A DNA stretch of 64,000 nucleotides from Ephemerocybe angulata (Eukaryota > Basidiomycota > Agaricomycetes > Agaricales > Psathyrellaceae). Positions 1-11,860 of the stretch are shown one piece after another (within the stretch, counting starts at the first letter, position 1; each line of letters starts with the position of its first letter). The notes under the pieces were generated by a model. The model worked only from the letters and a program-made list of their open reading frames with translations, ran no database searches and had not been told where the DNA came from. The stretch lies in NCBI GenBank assembly GCA_013368325.1, contig JAACJK010000114.1:434001-498000 (forward strand), written 5' to 3'. The position numbers and the translations under genes were made by a program.

Positions 1-2654
1 AAAAAAAAGAGACGCAAACACACGGCAGATAATAGATATGTATATCTCACTCACCATCCTTCACCCTCGGGGACGTTGAACGCCCTCCTCGTCACTGCGG
101 CGTAAAACGTTTTCATTGGGTCCATGCTCTCCACAGGAAAGTCCGTTCCTAGAGTAATCCGTGCGCCGCTGGAAAGAATCGACCGGAAAGCGTATAAGCC
201 CTTGACGCGTTTGGTACCCTGGAGAATATCAGTACATGTCCAATGTGTGTGCATTAAAGAAGGTCGCGAAGCCGAAGGGTTTGGAGAACGAAATGGAAGA
301 ACCTGGGAGAAGGTTGAAAGGAACGAGGCGAAATGATGAAATAAAGGAATCTAACTCCAGTGTTGCGAGGATGCCCAGCCTATGTGAGGATGAAAAAAGA
401 ATCCCAGGTTCGAGGCTTTGATTAGAAGGACACCGGGGCATGAGGACGGGCCACGAAGATCTTTGCTCCGTTTAGCTTTGAGCATGTATGGACGAGGACC
501 ACGATGTCTCCGACGATGCCCTGAATTGGGGCGTCCACCAAGTTTTCTCGGTGTGAAGGGTGCACCTCGGACCACGCGACGAAAAGCTCGAAAAGTGGGT
601 GCCAAAGCGTAGTGCTATAAGAGGTACTCACCAGTCGGTCTTCAGCGAATGGCATATCGCTTATTCTGGGAAGTACCGGTCAGCATCTGCGATCGCACCT
701 TAACACAACTGAAGTCGACCTACACGTGCGTAGGCTGGACACTAGCAATGACTGCAAGACAAAAGTCAGAATATGAGCCCAGGAGCACAGCTAAAGGCTT
801 AGCGCTTAGCGCTTACCTCCCAGCCTGCCGATCCTCTCGAAGTCGGCTTCAGCCATCACTTGGGCGTGCTCCAGCCTTGGTCTTGTCTCCCTGGCATCGA
901 CCTTATTATCTTCCCTGAGAACCGACTCGAAAGCATCGAGCACGAGCCCATTAGCACGGTCACCAATCGCGTGCACATTCTGACGCAAGCGGTCAGTTTG
1001 TTTGATTGACGAAACCATCGAGGGGAAGAAACGAACAACTTGCCACCCTGCTTTCGCAAAACGCCTTACAACAGACTGTAGTGCTTCTCCACTGAGCCGC
1101 ATCTGGCCTCGATTGCCCGGATCGTCAGAGTAGGGCTCATACAGCTGTTTGGGGTATATATCAACCTGGAAACAGTCGACAAAACAAGTGTAAAACTCAC
1201 AGCCGCGCCGCTGGTCCTTAGTGCGCCATCGGCGAAGATCTTGAGGCTCCTCGCGCTGAATCTTTCCTTATCGCCCATACCGTGGAGCATCTCCGTTCCG
1301 TTGGTCCAATAAGACGCGTACTCGTCGAAGTGGGTCATGGCATACACCCTGACCTAACCGCGCTTTCAGTCTCCCGAACATTTGACGACAGTGCAAGACT
1401 CCAAACGCTTACCGGCAGTTTACCGTGTGCTTCAACCTCCCTTGACGTTTATGAGTGAGATCCTCACATTCTCGGGGAGGAGATTCACCTTTTGAACGCA
1501 TCCATGCTTTCAGGTTTGAAGCCTGCGTCGTGGAGGCTTGTCAGACCGAGCGCCAACGCGTCGCGTGCGGCCAAATGCAACCGCCTCGACAGCTCCTCGT
1601 CAGAGATGGAGGGCATTTCAATGAGATTTTGAGCAGCATCAAAGAACACCCCGGTGGGGGATCCTGAACCGTCTCTCATTATCACACCTCCCTCGATGGT
1701 GTCGGGATAGGGGGCATATGCGTCTAGGATGGCCTTGCTAACCCATATCGCATGACCGTCTTTGCTCTGGAGGATTACACGCCTCCCTCTGCTAATGGGG
1801 TTTGATTCTAGGTCTGCCTGGTGATTCAATAATCGTGTCAGCACGCATCGGAAGCACTCGAAGATGACTGGAGCCTAACAGCAGTTGGATACTTCGGCGC
1901 GGACCAGCTCTCGTGATCCCATCCCCAGGAAACAATCGCTTCACTTCTGTTTCTTTCAACGTCTGGGTTGGCCTGGATGTACGAAGCTACCATCTCCACC
2001 GATTCTAGGATGCAAATGAGTGTTAGCCATGCGCTCAAGGCGCTTAAGATGCGGACGTACCCTCAACACTCGTCGCGTCACCAAAAGGTATCTGACGCGC
2101 AGCTCCATGTTCAAGGATATGACAATGCGAGTCTAAATGACTGAGGTAAGTACTTACGCCGTCTCGATTCCTTGAAGTGCGCTATTGTGGTATAGCAATG
2201 AACGAACCTGACAGGCCTGGAACAACCATCGCACCAGGCGGTATGCGATACACCCTCCAATTTCTGCCATGCTGAACGGTTCCTATGATGTTGGTCAGAC
2301 TCAGTTGCGCCTTTCCCACTCACTGAGATACTGACTGAGGTCACCGGTAGAGACGACGAACCCAGAGTCCACCCCTACGCACTGTTTAAGAGCATTCGCC
2401 TCGTCCACGGTGTACACGCTGGTTTCCCCTTCAGCCGAGCACAAGATGTACTGATTGGGCAAGTTCATGACTGGCCCCGAAGCACAGTAGTGCCTCAATC
2501 TGGCGAGAAAGTCTGTCTTGTGGAGAACAGAAGTCAAACTCGCGGCTAAGAGGACTGCAAGGATCCAACGCAAGGCGGAAGTGGGCCTCGACTCCCTCTT
2601 TATCGGTGTCGAATCCCGGTTTGAGCCTAGTTCAGCTTCTTTCGCTTTTGACAT
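1..2654 (-). CDS. Membrane-anchored amidohydrolase (YtcJ/Amidohydro_3-like), 3' end outside window
   Basis: This is a metal-dependent hydrolase of the amidohydrolase superfamily, YtcJ-like group; the substrate cannot be told from sequence. ATG is at 2652-2654. The N-terminus has a hydrophobic segment (ALRWILAVLLAASLTSV) suggesting a type II membrane anchor or signal. Spliced exons then give the metal-binding HxH region (VVPGLSDSHCHILEHG), then WGWDHE, then PTAADLESNP (about 1800), SKDGHAIWVSKAIL, LHDAGF, LKIFADGALRTSGAA, the family hallmark HAIGDRAN (about 970), LEHAQV, SVQPTHVDM and TLGTDFPVESMDP (about 100). Roughly ten short introns were placed by eye; the one at about 219-631 is unusually long (413 nt). 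At 51-56 the ORF reads GEGW and then a GTGAGT donor, so the remaining C-terminus lies beyond base 1. The metal ligands look intact. Family assignment is confident; exact exon edges are less so. Confidence 0.85.
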
Positions 2655-3173
2655 ACCCACCAGTTTTTCAGGGTATGTAGAAGAGTATCTCTAAAACGAA
2701 GGTATAGGAAGATGAGAGTCAAGAGCAAGGAAGACCGGCCCCTGATTTGGACCCGAGATTCTGAACCTTACGTACGTAAGCCAAGGCCCGGGCTTCGCCA
2801 TAAGCGCCGGAGGAGAGCGCTTTAGCTCCTTGGCAAAGAGAACGCCCAGATACCCAGTTGGTCCGTTACTGGGAAAAGCGTCAGGATCCCGACTTCTAGT
2901 GATCCCCTTTCCCCATTCTTTGAAGCATCTCCGACTAGACACTGGAGGGTCGTACAAATCGGATGGTACATTCCTAACAGAGCATACTCCTGAGGCCGTC
3001 GTGCATTGTATAAAAGAACATGTTTTCATTCAAGTATATGCAAAAAGCAGTAAGGATTCGGGCCAATCGGTTTGAAGCGCTAAGGAAGGGACGCTTGAGC
3101 TTCGGCCTTCGCCGGGCTATGTGCAATCATCATGGCAATCAAGGTGAATTCACTGATGCCAGAACAATGACAC
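2655..3173. other. Intergenic, no supported gene
   Basis: This lies between the amidohydrolase start and the MYND gene stop. A 112-codon minus-strand ORF at 2691-3029 has biased composition, no recognisable motif and no splice support. The segment could hold a final exon of the neighbouring MYND gene, because that gene ends at a perfect GTGAGT donor. Confidence 0.5.
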
Positions 3174-5502
3174 TCACCTAGTCCGCGTGAAGCTACTTAC
3201 GACTGAGTACTTATGCTGTTCCTGGCCGTCAGGATTGTATCGCATCACCAGAGTGGTGAACATAGTCCTTTCCGCGTCGAACCTGAACCTACCCTCCACC
3301 AGAAGGATTTCGTCTCGATTATCTTCCATGAGGCTTATGCATTCACGAATTCGCGGGATCCAAGGACTTCCACCTTCGAAAAGACTACTTGCCTCGGCGC
3401 AGTATTTATCCAGTGAGTATGTATGCTCGATTGAGAGATAGCCGTTGTTGACGTAGTCGAACACGGTCAAGAAAGAGCCGGGGCGGAATTTTGGGGGCCG
3501 TGGCCTGGAGGCCGTCATGAGAGTGGGCGTCAGTGGGGCGGAAGGCTGGCGAAGAGCTTTCCATTGCAGGTAATTTTCCCAGATTTCGCGTCTGACTTCG
3601 TAGGGGAATTTTGGGCGCTGACGCCTAGTAGTGGCCGTCGAGGGACCGGGCGTCGATGGAGCGGAAGCCTGGCACCGTGTTTTCCACTGCAGGAACTTTG
3701 CCCAGATTTCGCGCCTGAATTCAGGTAACGGGCCGACTGACAAGTTGAGATTGGCTTCAAGCCACCGCACCTGATCGCGCCTCGTCCGAACAGACGACCA
3801 CGACTTGTCATATTTCTGCACTGTAACGAAGTGTATGTCAATGCGAGCACCCATTTAATGTTTCAAATGAACTGTGTACCTCGATATTCCATCGCCAAAA
3901 CTGAGCATTCTTTAGAGTGGAGACTGTCCCAGTCCTCCTTTTGGCACTCCTGAGAGCAGTACGTGACTGCATGGCAGCCCGTGCATGTCTTCAATGAATG
4001 GTAATATTCGTCGAGCTCGTGCCCTCCCCTCTCCATCGGATGCTACCATGAAGTCGTAAGTCATGTCCAAAATCAGAGGCAAGCATCCATCTACTCACCT
4101 TCAAGTTGCTGCACATGCTGACCTTTACCTTCTGCCTTGTCACATAGACGAAATAGTCGCGGGTCAGGGCATCATCGATTGTCCAGCAGATCCCCTCGGA
4201 ATTAGCATCCGTACGTTTTGCGCGCCCACCCCACAACACCGAGTCGCCCCGAATGGCGGCGGCAGCGTACGCCTGGGATAGGTACATGAACGGCTGAAGA
4301 AGAAACAGAGCTTCCCAAATTGACCCCGACGGTAGCCCAACGTCGCCGCGATTGACGTGGCCTAAGCATAAGTACAAGCACTTCAGGATCCCACCCTCCA
4401 TCATCTTCGGCAGGTAAGCGCCTGGGTTGGGCGACAGCTTGACTATGAACGCTTTCACGAGAACGTTGGAGGCTGCCGAGATATGCGCCCAGAATTCGGG
4501 ATCGACGAAATCGGAGGCGTGTGCCTTTTCGGTGAGCAAGCATAGCGCAGACGTGTACTTGACAATGAAACCCTCTTTGTGGAACGCCTGCCAGATCCCG
4601 TCATCGAAAAGGACGGGAATCACCGCCTCCACGAGACAGAGGTAGCTCTTGACGACTCCGATGAAGTTTGTTCGATCTGCTTGCGACACCATCTGCTCTA
4701 TGCGTACGATGAAGAAGCGGATTGCTGCTTGACGAGTATGAGAATCAACGGTTCGCAGGCGTAAGTGCATAGCGTCCCATCCTTCCTGCGAGTTGAGAAA
4801 GATGCGAGCCAGCTCGATGATGGCACAGATACTTGATGATGTGGGGGGTATATCGTAGTAACGCTTCGTCTTGGGGTTGACCTGGCACAAGAGCAAAAGC
4901 ACAATGTCGACAGTGCATGTCATGGACACGATTTCCAGCTTGAGTGGATCTTTCTCCGACTCTGTCAGGATGGTGGCCAGCGCGCTCGTGCACATGGTTA
5001 CTATCGAGAGGCCAACGTTGTCGAGGTTCGTTCTCGCCCCGTACAACAGAAGAAACTTCATCCAAGACATGACTCCGGGCCAGCGATCGAGGAGGATGCG
5101 CAGACAGCTCGCAGTATACGCTTGGACCATGGGCGTGGTGGACCCTTCGTGCAAGGTGTGAAATAAAAAGTACAAGTCTGTCAGGGCCTGCAGAGCGCTC
5201 CCTGTATGACGCCTGAGATCGTTGTCCTCCGTGTCGAAGGGGAGGCGCGGTACATTGTTATGTTCCAGGGACCGAAGAATCGAATCCAGCCATTCCGTAT
5301 CGTTTTCTCTGGCGAGAAATTCGGCGAGGGCTTGATAGTGTTCTGGTGAGCGTAATGCGAGCTTCAAAAGCTAAGTTCGATCCGTTCTTGTCAGACCGAA
5401 TAAGTAACGTTGGTTTGGTAATATGACAACCTTTTTACGGCGCATCTCCTTGAGAATGCGCCGTACGTCCGCTGTCGGCGCATTTCTTGCGGGTGGTGGC
5501 AT
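3174..5502 (-). CDS. MYND zinc-finger protein 1
   Basis: Member of a multicopy basidiomycete MYND-finger family; MYND fingers usually mediate protein-protein contacts. Proposed exons: 5431-5502 (24 codons, MPPPARNAPTAD...), 4099-5370 (424 codons, alpha-helical region), 3880-4042 (MYND finger) and 3174-3820. The total is 2154 nt, about 717 aa. The finger reads TCTGCHAVTYCSQECQKEDW followed by HSKEC, so all zinc ligands (CxxC, CxxxC, H and C) are present. The C-terminal exon contains EEGSPW-like and ILLVEGRFRFDAERTMF motifs shared with the paralogs. It also holds a tandem duplication of about 40 aa (units at about 3605-3724 and 3482-3604, each with RREIW...LQWK). The stop codon overlaps a GTGAGT donor that every paralog also has, so one more short 3' exon may exist. 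No frame lesion was seen. Confidence 0.82.
3482..3724 (-). repeat. Tandem duplication of about 120 bp inside MYND gene 1
   Basis: Two adjacent units (3605-3724 and 3482-3604) encode about 40 aa each. Both carry RREIW, LQWK, SAPSTPG or SAPLTPT, and a closing PKF. The other MYND paralogs in the window have a single shorter equivalent, so this is a recent in-frame duplication specific to this copy. Confidence 0.7.
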
Positions 5503-5925
5503 GAAGAAGAGAGTAGATTCTAGAACTGGGCTAACGACAAAATCGTCGCTCCACTGTGATCCGAGGCGCCGGCTTTGACCCTCAGTTTGGAAGGAGCCCC
5601 TAACTGCAGACTTGATAAGGTGCTCAGCGCTCAGCCATTCACCAAACTGCTATTATAATAAATCTGGGGATCATATAGGTATGGGTATAGTGATTTGACA
5701 GACCGGTACTCGCTTTTTTGACTCGTGGTTAAGCTTAAAAGTCCGAATCAAAAACTTGGTTATAAATCGAAGGATCCCTCTTGAAATTAAGGGCTGGCGG
5801 AAGGGAAGCAGGTAAACACAGAAGTTGACTAATAATATGACTAAAGACCTCAACATAAGGTACAAAACAGAAAAGAATGCAGCATGGCCATTAGAGCGGA
5901 AGGGGAAACATTGCATGGCCGTAAC
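5503..5925. other. Intergenic between MYND gene 1 and FunK1 kinase A
   Basis: No coding signal is supported here. It must hold the promoter of the minus-strand MYND gene starting at 5502 and the 3' UTR of kinase A. No motif stands out. Confidence 0.5.
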
Positions 5926-7952
5926 CTACTCCAGCGCCGAGAGAACTACATCAAACATCCCCAAAACACATCCATAGTGCTCCTCCCTCCGTGTACGCAT
6001 CTTGCGCAACGCCTCGACATCCCACATCTCAGTCATGTCTCCGACAATAGCCTCCTTATCAGTGACGACAGCGTTGACAAACGCTTGGAAACCAATCACG
6101 AGCTCTCTGCACTCCTCGCTCCACCACATCGGCATATCTGACTTCTCGAGCTTGTGCGCGAGGAAGGCTCTCTTCGCACCCGCGGCTTGCACCGCGTCCT
6201 CTCTTCTGCAGTGGTAAAAGAATTCTTTGGCCCAGGGTTGTTCATCGTAAAAGTCATGGTCGTAGATGATCTGGATCAGGACCCAGAAAAACGATTCGAG
6301 GTCGTCGAAGTAATCGTGCGCGACTTTGAAGCGGCGCCCTTTCCCATGCAGCTGGAGTAAAGAGATGCACGGAAATGTTCCCTGTAAGCAGCACACCAAG
6401 AGTGGTTAGCATGAGGTGAGAGGGAAATGTGAAGATAATGTAAGTTGTGGACGTACAGAAAAGCCGTGACCTATTGGATTCTCGTCAAATTGTGCCTCGA
6501 CCGCGACATCTAAATCAATGAGGACTCCGCGAAGGTCCTCAGGCGCGTGGGGGCCACCAAACAGGATGTTCCCGAGCGAGATGTCGCCGTGAAGGATCCC
6601 TCTCTCGAGAAGGCGCTGGTGAGCTAGAAACGGCAATTAAGTTCTGCATGCATCGAACTGAGGCCAAGTACACTCACCTGCAATAGCGTCGCAGATAGCA
6701 GCCAAAGTCTCTCTTTCTCCATCAAAATCGTACATAGAGTCGCCATACTGGACGGTGACAATGCGCTGGAACACCATGTCATGATTCGTCCAGTTCACCC
6801 CCATAAACTCGTCGGAGAGAAAGTAGATGTCCCCGTACGGCTCGCCAGTGCGATCCTCATAGTCCACAAGCTGCTGCACCCCATGTAGTCCGATCGCCAT
6901 GGAGAGGTTGGTGTACTCTGGTGTCCCGTGTGCTCCGACCCAAGAATCCTTGATGAGAAGATGATTTCCCTCATCGTCCTTGACTTCCCACAGCCGCTTG
7001 TCGCGGTGCACGAGGTTGTCAGTTTGACGGACTGGGTCGACGCTTTGCATCCAGTACTTTCTATTCTGCCCGGACTCGTAATGCATCACACAGATTACGT
7101 CGGGGATCTTCCTGCCGTTTTCTTCCCTCCACCGGATGGTGATGTCCATTCCAATTGTCTCTTCGTTTGGGGAGCTGAGGCCTATTATGAGCCGGATGAG
7201 GGTGTCGGGGTCGTCGTGATAGTTTATGAAGCGCGTAGTTATCACTCCTCCGCGGTTGAACTCGATGAGGCGGAGGCGCGTCTCGGTCATAAACAGGACG
7301 CGAACGAAGTGGCGATTGGGCTGTTGCAAATACATCTCCCTAAGGAATAAGTAGAGGAACCGTCAGTCCCAAATAGGAATTCTCCCCAAGAAGATAGGTT
7401 TACTCACTTCGCATAGACTGCCATCCTATACACCTGCTCAAATATGTCCACATCCTCATCACCGGTCTCACTATCCAGCCCAAGATCAACGGCAGTCGTA
7501 ATATTGGTGTAACCAACAGAGTCGTCGTCGCCGGGAGACATGTAGCAGGTGCGGGGTAGTTCGAAGGAGTTGCCGGTGGCTTGGATTACGATATCCGGAG
7601 AGAACTCGCTGTCGACAATCCACTTTTGAAGCACTCTCCCGTGTGTGTCTACGACTTCGCGCGTGTCAACTCGGTCACGATTGACACTGTAGTCATGATT
7701 GACGCTGTAGCTGTTTCCGGATGTTGAAACAATGATTTGGAGGATGTGGAGGAGTGGACTGTAGAGATCTGATTTCGCGTCGACTGTCTCAGGGATGTTG
7801 AAGAACCGGCCGTTGACGACGTTGAGGCTTTGCTTGATTTCGTCGATGAGCTCGGGTGACACGCTTTTGCTGTACAGCTTCCTTGCCCAATCCTCCTCGA
7901 CGATGGTGATGTGACCGTCCAGTTCACGTTGGATGCTTTGAAGGGTGGCCAT
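5926..7952 (-). CDS. FunK1-type fungal-specific protein kinase A
   Basis: Protein-kinase-like fold of the fungal FunK1 family (PF17667-like), probably a cytosolic or nuclear signalling kinase; its substrate is unknown. Exons: 7408-7952, 6678-7339, 6457-6623 and 5926-6381; total 1830 nt, 609 aa. The N-terminal exon carries the family's alpha-helical region and GNSFELPR. Exon 2 has QQPNRHFVRVLF, LRLIEFNRGG, LLIKDSW and GVQQLVDYEDR. Exon 3 has the catalytic loop HGDISLGNILFGG and the metal-binding VLIDLDVAV in place of DFG. Exon 4 has the C-lobe HDYFDDLESFFWVL. ATG 7952 (MATLQSIQREL) was chosen by homology with kinase D; longer in-frame starts exist. All three splice phases match the paralogs. 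The catalytic loop has HGD where the others have HCD. It looks intact. Confidence 0.88.
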
Positions 7953-8179
7953 AGGATTGCAGCGAAAGAGCTTTGTTGGAGCTTTGATAACTGAGAAGCG
8001 AGTACAACAGGTTTGAGACGCACAAGTGGCCGGATGGGAATGGGGGATGCGGAGCGGTGTGCAGGATGATGATAGAGCGAAAGAAAGAGTGTTCAGGTCT
8101 GTGCCACTGTGGCCAATACCAACACTCAACCCACAGCCAAATAATACCAACGGGTGTCCGAGGTTGGAGGTACAGCAAA

Positions 8180-8188
8180 TCCCGTGAT
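8180..8188 (-). promoter_or_regulatory. ATCACGGGA motif upstream of kinase A
   Basis: On the minus strand this reads ATCACGGGA, about 228 bp upstream of the kinase A start. The same or nearly the same word occurs at a similar distance upstream of kinases C, D and F. Function is inferred only from its position. Confidence 0.35.
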
Positions 8189-8373
8189 GGTGGAACTTGC
8201 ATCCCTGATGGCATTACCAATGATAATGGCAATTGAGATATCCCTGCACAAAATGCAGCGCAGCGACTGTCGCAGCTGTCACCCATAAAAGTGGGCCTAG
8301 ATATCTTAAGTTGGATGACTCTCATATCAAGAATTTGTGCTCCGTGGCAAAACGCTGAAATGAACAGAATACA

Positions 8374-8389
8374 GCGCTTAAATAGCCGC
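8374..8389. promoter_or_regulatory. Palindromic upstream element, kinase A copy
   Basis: The sequence GCGCTTAAATAGCCGC is an imperfect inverted repeat followed by a C/G-rich CCGCGATCACG tail. It lies about 420 bp upstream of kinase A, which reads away on the minus strand. Four further copies lie upstream of the other five kinases, so this is a candidate binding site for a dimeric factor. Confidence 0.55.
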
Positions 8390-8647
8390 CCGCGATCACG
8401 ACCCAATGTCTATCGAACCTGAGACTGGAGTAGCATAAGCAGATAGAGATAAAGCCTTGCATGTGTTTAGGTTTAATCCATTCAGATTGGCGCGTTCACT
8501 GAGGGTGACGGCAGGCATGCTACACTTTGAAACCCATGATAAGTTGGTTGGCTCCTAGTGTCTCTGTCTCCCGTTAAGCCCCATACAATATACCAAGCAT
8601 AGACTAGACATGCTGCGCTCTTGAATTAAAGAATATAGTAAGCGTAG

Positions 8648-8845
8648 CGGCTGGTATTGGGATTCCAGCTTGTGGGAGAGTATCATGGAGCTAGACGCGA
8701 GTCAAGAGCGTAGAGTATCGATTCAAAGTAGCTTGTTCTATCATCCCGACTGAGAAATTCGGCGAGGGCTCTCAACATGGTAGTTTGGTTTCTCATCTAG
8801 TTCAGGGGTTTGTGTTAGTGGAATTAGGGATAACATGACGTTGTG
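8648..8845 (-). pseudogene. MYND-family relic (5' part of exon 2)
   Basis: Read on the minus strand this matches the start of exon 2 of the 18-20 kb MYND copy almost base for base. It gives LRALAEFLSRDDRTSYFESIL, then a stretch ending at TSWNP, and runs into unrelated sequence. No downstream exon or MYND finger follows. It is a decayed duplicate fragment lying directly against the C2H2 segmental duplication. Confidence 0.65.
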
Positions 8846-8864
8846 ATGAGGACCTTACAGCGGC

Positions 8865-9960
8865 GCACAAAGCGTGAGCAATTTGAAATCCCTGTCCGAC
8901 CTCTCGAGCAAAGCCCAAGTCAATGATCAAGAAGCAGAACAAACGGCCTTCAAAGGTGACATCAGTACAAAGCGAGCGCCTGAGGGGCGGCATTTGCTGT
9001 TTAGGTCATGGGAAAGCGTGCTTTGGTCGTCCTAAAGCGGTGCCGTCCCAGTGTCCCACGCTTTGTTTTGATTTCTTTTACCATTTTGAGACTGCCGACG
9101 CGTTGCCGACGCGCTTTGCTGTCTGGTCAGGAAAGAACAGCGGGCTTTGGTCGATTCAACGCTACGCTCGTTGTGCTAGGCAAAGGGACAATGGCCAGAA
9201 CCAAATTGGGTTCTTTTTGGAACAGTATTAAGGCGGGGCGCGCGAGGCCTCAGATTCCCTCATCCCAGTTTCTGCCCCCTCAGCTACTCCTTACAGCGTC
9301 CTCCAAATTAGTTCCTCCCTCACACATTTACCGGTAGCACAGTATCCAGAAGGCTACCCCATCCCGCCACTGCCATGCCTGCCGCTCGTACCCAGAAGAA
9401 GGTCACCGCCGCTCGATCTGTAAGCAATACTCTCCACGCCTATTGAATTGTGAACCGACCATCGGTTCATTGTTACTGTATTCTAGGCCGATTGTGTTTG
9501 CAACATATGCGGTCAAGATCTGAATCGCCCCGCCGACCTGGAACGTCATAAGGCGGTTCATCTGTAAGCATTCATCCATACCTTCTCTCCTCACAGCATA
9601 ATCTAATTTACGACTTTAGCCCTCGATCAGAACGGCCTTTCAAGTGCATGATGCCGCTGGTGGACTGGCAAGGAAACGAAAGTCCTTGCCCCTTCGCGGC
9701 CAACCAGAAAGGCGGCCTCAAAACGCATCAGAATTCTCGTCTACATCTCAATGTGAAGAAGCCGTGCGGATACGAAGGCTGCACATTCGAGTGCACGGAC
9801 GACGCCGGCTTGTGCAAGCACCGACAGAAGAAACACAACATTCTGCCCAAAGCCCGCGCAATGCGGGCGCCCAAGGTCGAAGAGCTATTGGCCCTGGGTG
9901 TCCCGGTTGAGTCGGAGCCCGTCGCATCTCGGTCACTATCTTCGCTCTCGCCCTCGTCGT
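8865..9960 (+). repeat. Segmental duplication copy 1 (with C2H2 gene 1)
   Basis: This stretch is similar throughout to 13745-14850. Shared blocks include the upstream GCACAAAGCG...GAGCAAAGCCC region, the GGTGCCGTCCC...TTTTGATTT region, the start codon region, two introns and most of the zinc-finger coding exons. The two copies are in the same orientation, about 4.9 kb apart. Confidence 0.7.
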
Positions 9961-10358
9961 CCTTCACGAGTTCCACTTCGTCGTCGTCCACCGAATTCAA
10001 GTTGGACTTCTGGTCGCACTCTTCGACGACAAGTTCATCCCGAACATCTTCGCCATCTAGTTGCTCCTCCTCCCCGCGTCTGCTCACGCAGGAGGCCACA
10101 TTCATCATCGCAGAGACGAACCAGCCGGACGACCTGGGAGGATTCCTGAGCACACCGCAGAGTTTCAGCCTAGGGCAGTACGATTACGCTGTCAACTCGG
10201 TGCCATACTCCCCTCTGTTCTGCGACGCTCCCTATTTTCCCCCGGGGTATTGGAGCGCGTTCGATGGGGCCTTCCAGTCGGTTCCCAGTGATACCCAGGA
10301 GATCGATCAGTGGCGGTCTCAGGCTGGCATTGTCCGCAGTCACAGCTACCCCTACTAA
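9375..10358 (+). CDS. C2H2 zinc-finger protein 1
   Basis: Probable DNA-binding regulator. Exons: 9375-9419 (MPAARTQKKVTAARS), 9487-9563 and 9620-10358; total 861 nt, 286 aa. The first finger is CNICGQDLNRPADLERHKAVH. A second degenerate unit is CPFAANQKGGLKTHQNSRLH, and a third finger is CGYEGCTFECTDDAGLCKHR with a closing H. The second half is a Ser/Thr-rich, acidic, low-complexity region (about residues 135-190) and a Tyr/Pro-rich tail, as in transcription activation regions. The paralog at 14235 shares the same intron positions but lacks this C-terminal half. A nuclear role is inferred. Confidence 0.75.
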
Positions 10359-11000
10359 TTTTGCTTCTCTCTATAATCTTTATTTCTATTTTATTGGACA
10401 CTTCGTGCTATTCTTTATTTTTTGAAAGGCGCTTCGGTTGGAGGGGTGTGGACGTGTACCTTATACCCTCAAGCCTCGCTTGACGCCCGGTACACGTTCT
10501 ACTCTCCTTCAGCTCGAATGTGCTTCCTCTCTATCCTCCCATTTAGAAATTCCTTGCATCATTAGTAGACTGCACTTCCATTTTCTCACCTAGATTATAT
10601 ACTTACTTCTCATTTCGTTCCTCATTCTCACTTCCACCGTACTATATAGTCACATTGAATTCCGAAATCAAAAGAACTTAGAAAGGCTCTCAGCCCTCAC
10701 TCGTGTTTAGAAGGTCGAGCGGTATCAGCCCTTAGGCATTATATCCTATCGTCCCGAGCGGCGAGGGTTCTGAACGGCGACGTAGTCTAGTTTGTCACCT
10801 GGTTCAGGGGGGTTTGCTTTAGTAGAATAGGGATGGGCTGAAGACCTTTCCTGGTTCATGAAGGTGCTGGTCAAAGGTTTGCGTCGAGATAGTCGGCTTT
10901 GATCCGAAAGTGGTCCGACATTGCCGGAGCAGTCGGCCATCAATGACCAATCAGTGTCGCCTGCGCCCTGCACCTCTCTCTCCTTCCGCGTCCACCGAAC
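10359..11000. other. Intergenic, no gene seen
   Basis: AT-rich 3' flank of C2H2 gene 1, followed by sequence without open frames. It ends where the decayed multicopy element begins. Confidence 0.5.
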
Positions 11001-11860
11001 ACTCGATCGTCGGCCCAACCGCGGCCCTCCCCGAACTTGCGATGACGCGTACACCCACCCCAGGCCTCTCCAGCCAGTATAAATACAGACTCCCCTTCCG
11101 CCCGCCCTGATCCCTTCTTTTCCCCAACCACCATCATGCATCCGAGTCGTCGAGCCCAAACTGCTTCGTCGTCGACGCGCTCTGCGGCCACGAAGAGGAG
11201 TACAGCAGTCCCGAACACAGTCATGCTGGCGACCATGGCCCAGCCCTCGACCGTCGCAGCCCGAGTTCCAACCCTCCTTCGCCCTCCAGGCTAAACCCGA
11301 TACGCGGACCCTGCTCGCCTTCTCCGAGGCCAAGTAAAGGACTTGTACAGGACGCTCGTCTACCGACACAGAGTCCTGCATATCGTTCGCTTCGGACAGA
11401 CGGTCGTTTCGCTGACCCACCTTAACCGGGTACCTTCGCGAACGGGTCTTGCTATCGTCAACTGCGTTCCAGCCTAAAGCTTCGACCGGCGATTTTGGAG
11501 AAGTTGAGGCTGATTGGGTTCTGCTTTGATGATGTGGTTGCGATGATGGAGTTGAGCGAGAATAGGTGGAATGGGGATGGGTTGGCGTGGTGCAGAGGGC
11601 GTGGAACGCGCATTAGCTGTGAAGGAAGCGCTTGCTGTTGTGCCTCTGAATCTGGTTCTTCTTCACGAAGTCTTAGTCGACCTCCAGGTTCCTATGCTCT
11701 GCTCTCTGCACCCTTCGCTTGCCCTGCTTCGTCCCCTATTCGAGCTAATATACTCTAGGCTCGCGCTCCGTCTTTCACTCGACCAGACGTAACACGTACA
11801 CGGCCCTCTTAGGCTTCTTCCTTGTTTCGGACCTCTCATTTCTGCTGGAAGGCTATCAGG
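11000..11860 (+). pseudogene. Decayed copy 1 of an unidentified multicopy ORF family
   Basis: A CAGTATAAATAC box at about 11075-11086 is followed by an ATG-led frame MHPSRRAQTASSSTRSA (ATG at about 11134). Further on is sequence matching the 22.8-24.3 kb copy, including the GAGAAGTTGAGGCTGATTGG block near 11500 and the CGACCTCCAGG...CTCTGCACCCTTCGC block near 11680. Frames are broken by stops and indels. The function of the ancestral protein is not recognised. Confidence 0.55.

Noticed and set aside
6928..7350. 140-codon plus-strand ORF
   Set aside because: Antisense shadow of kinase A exon 2.
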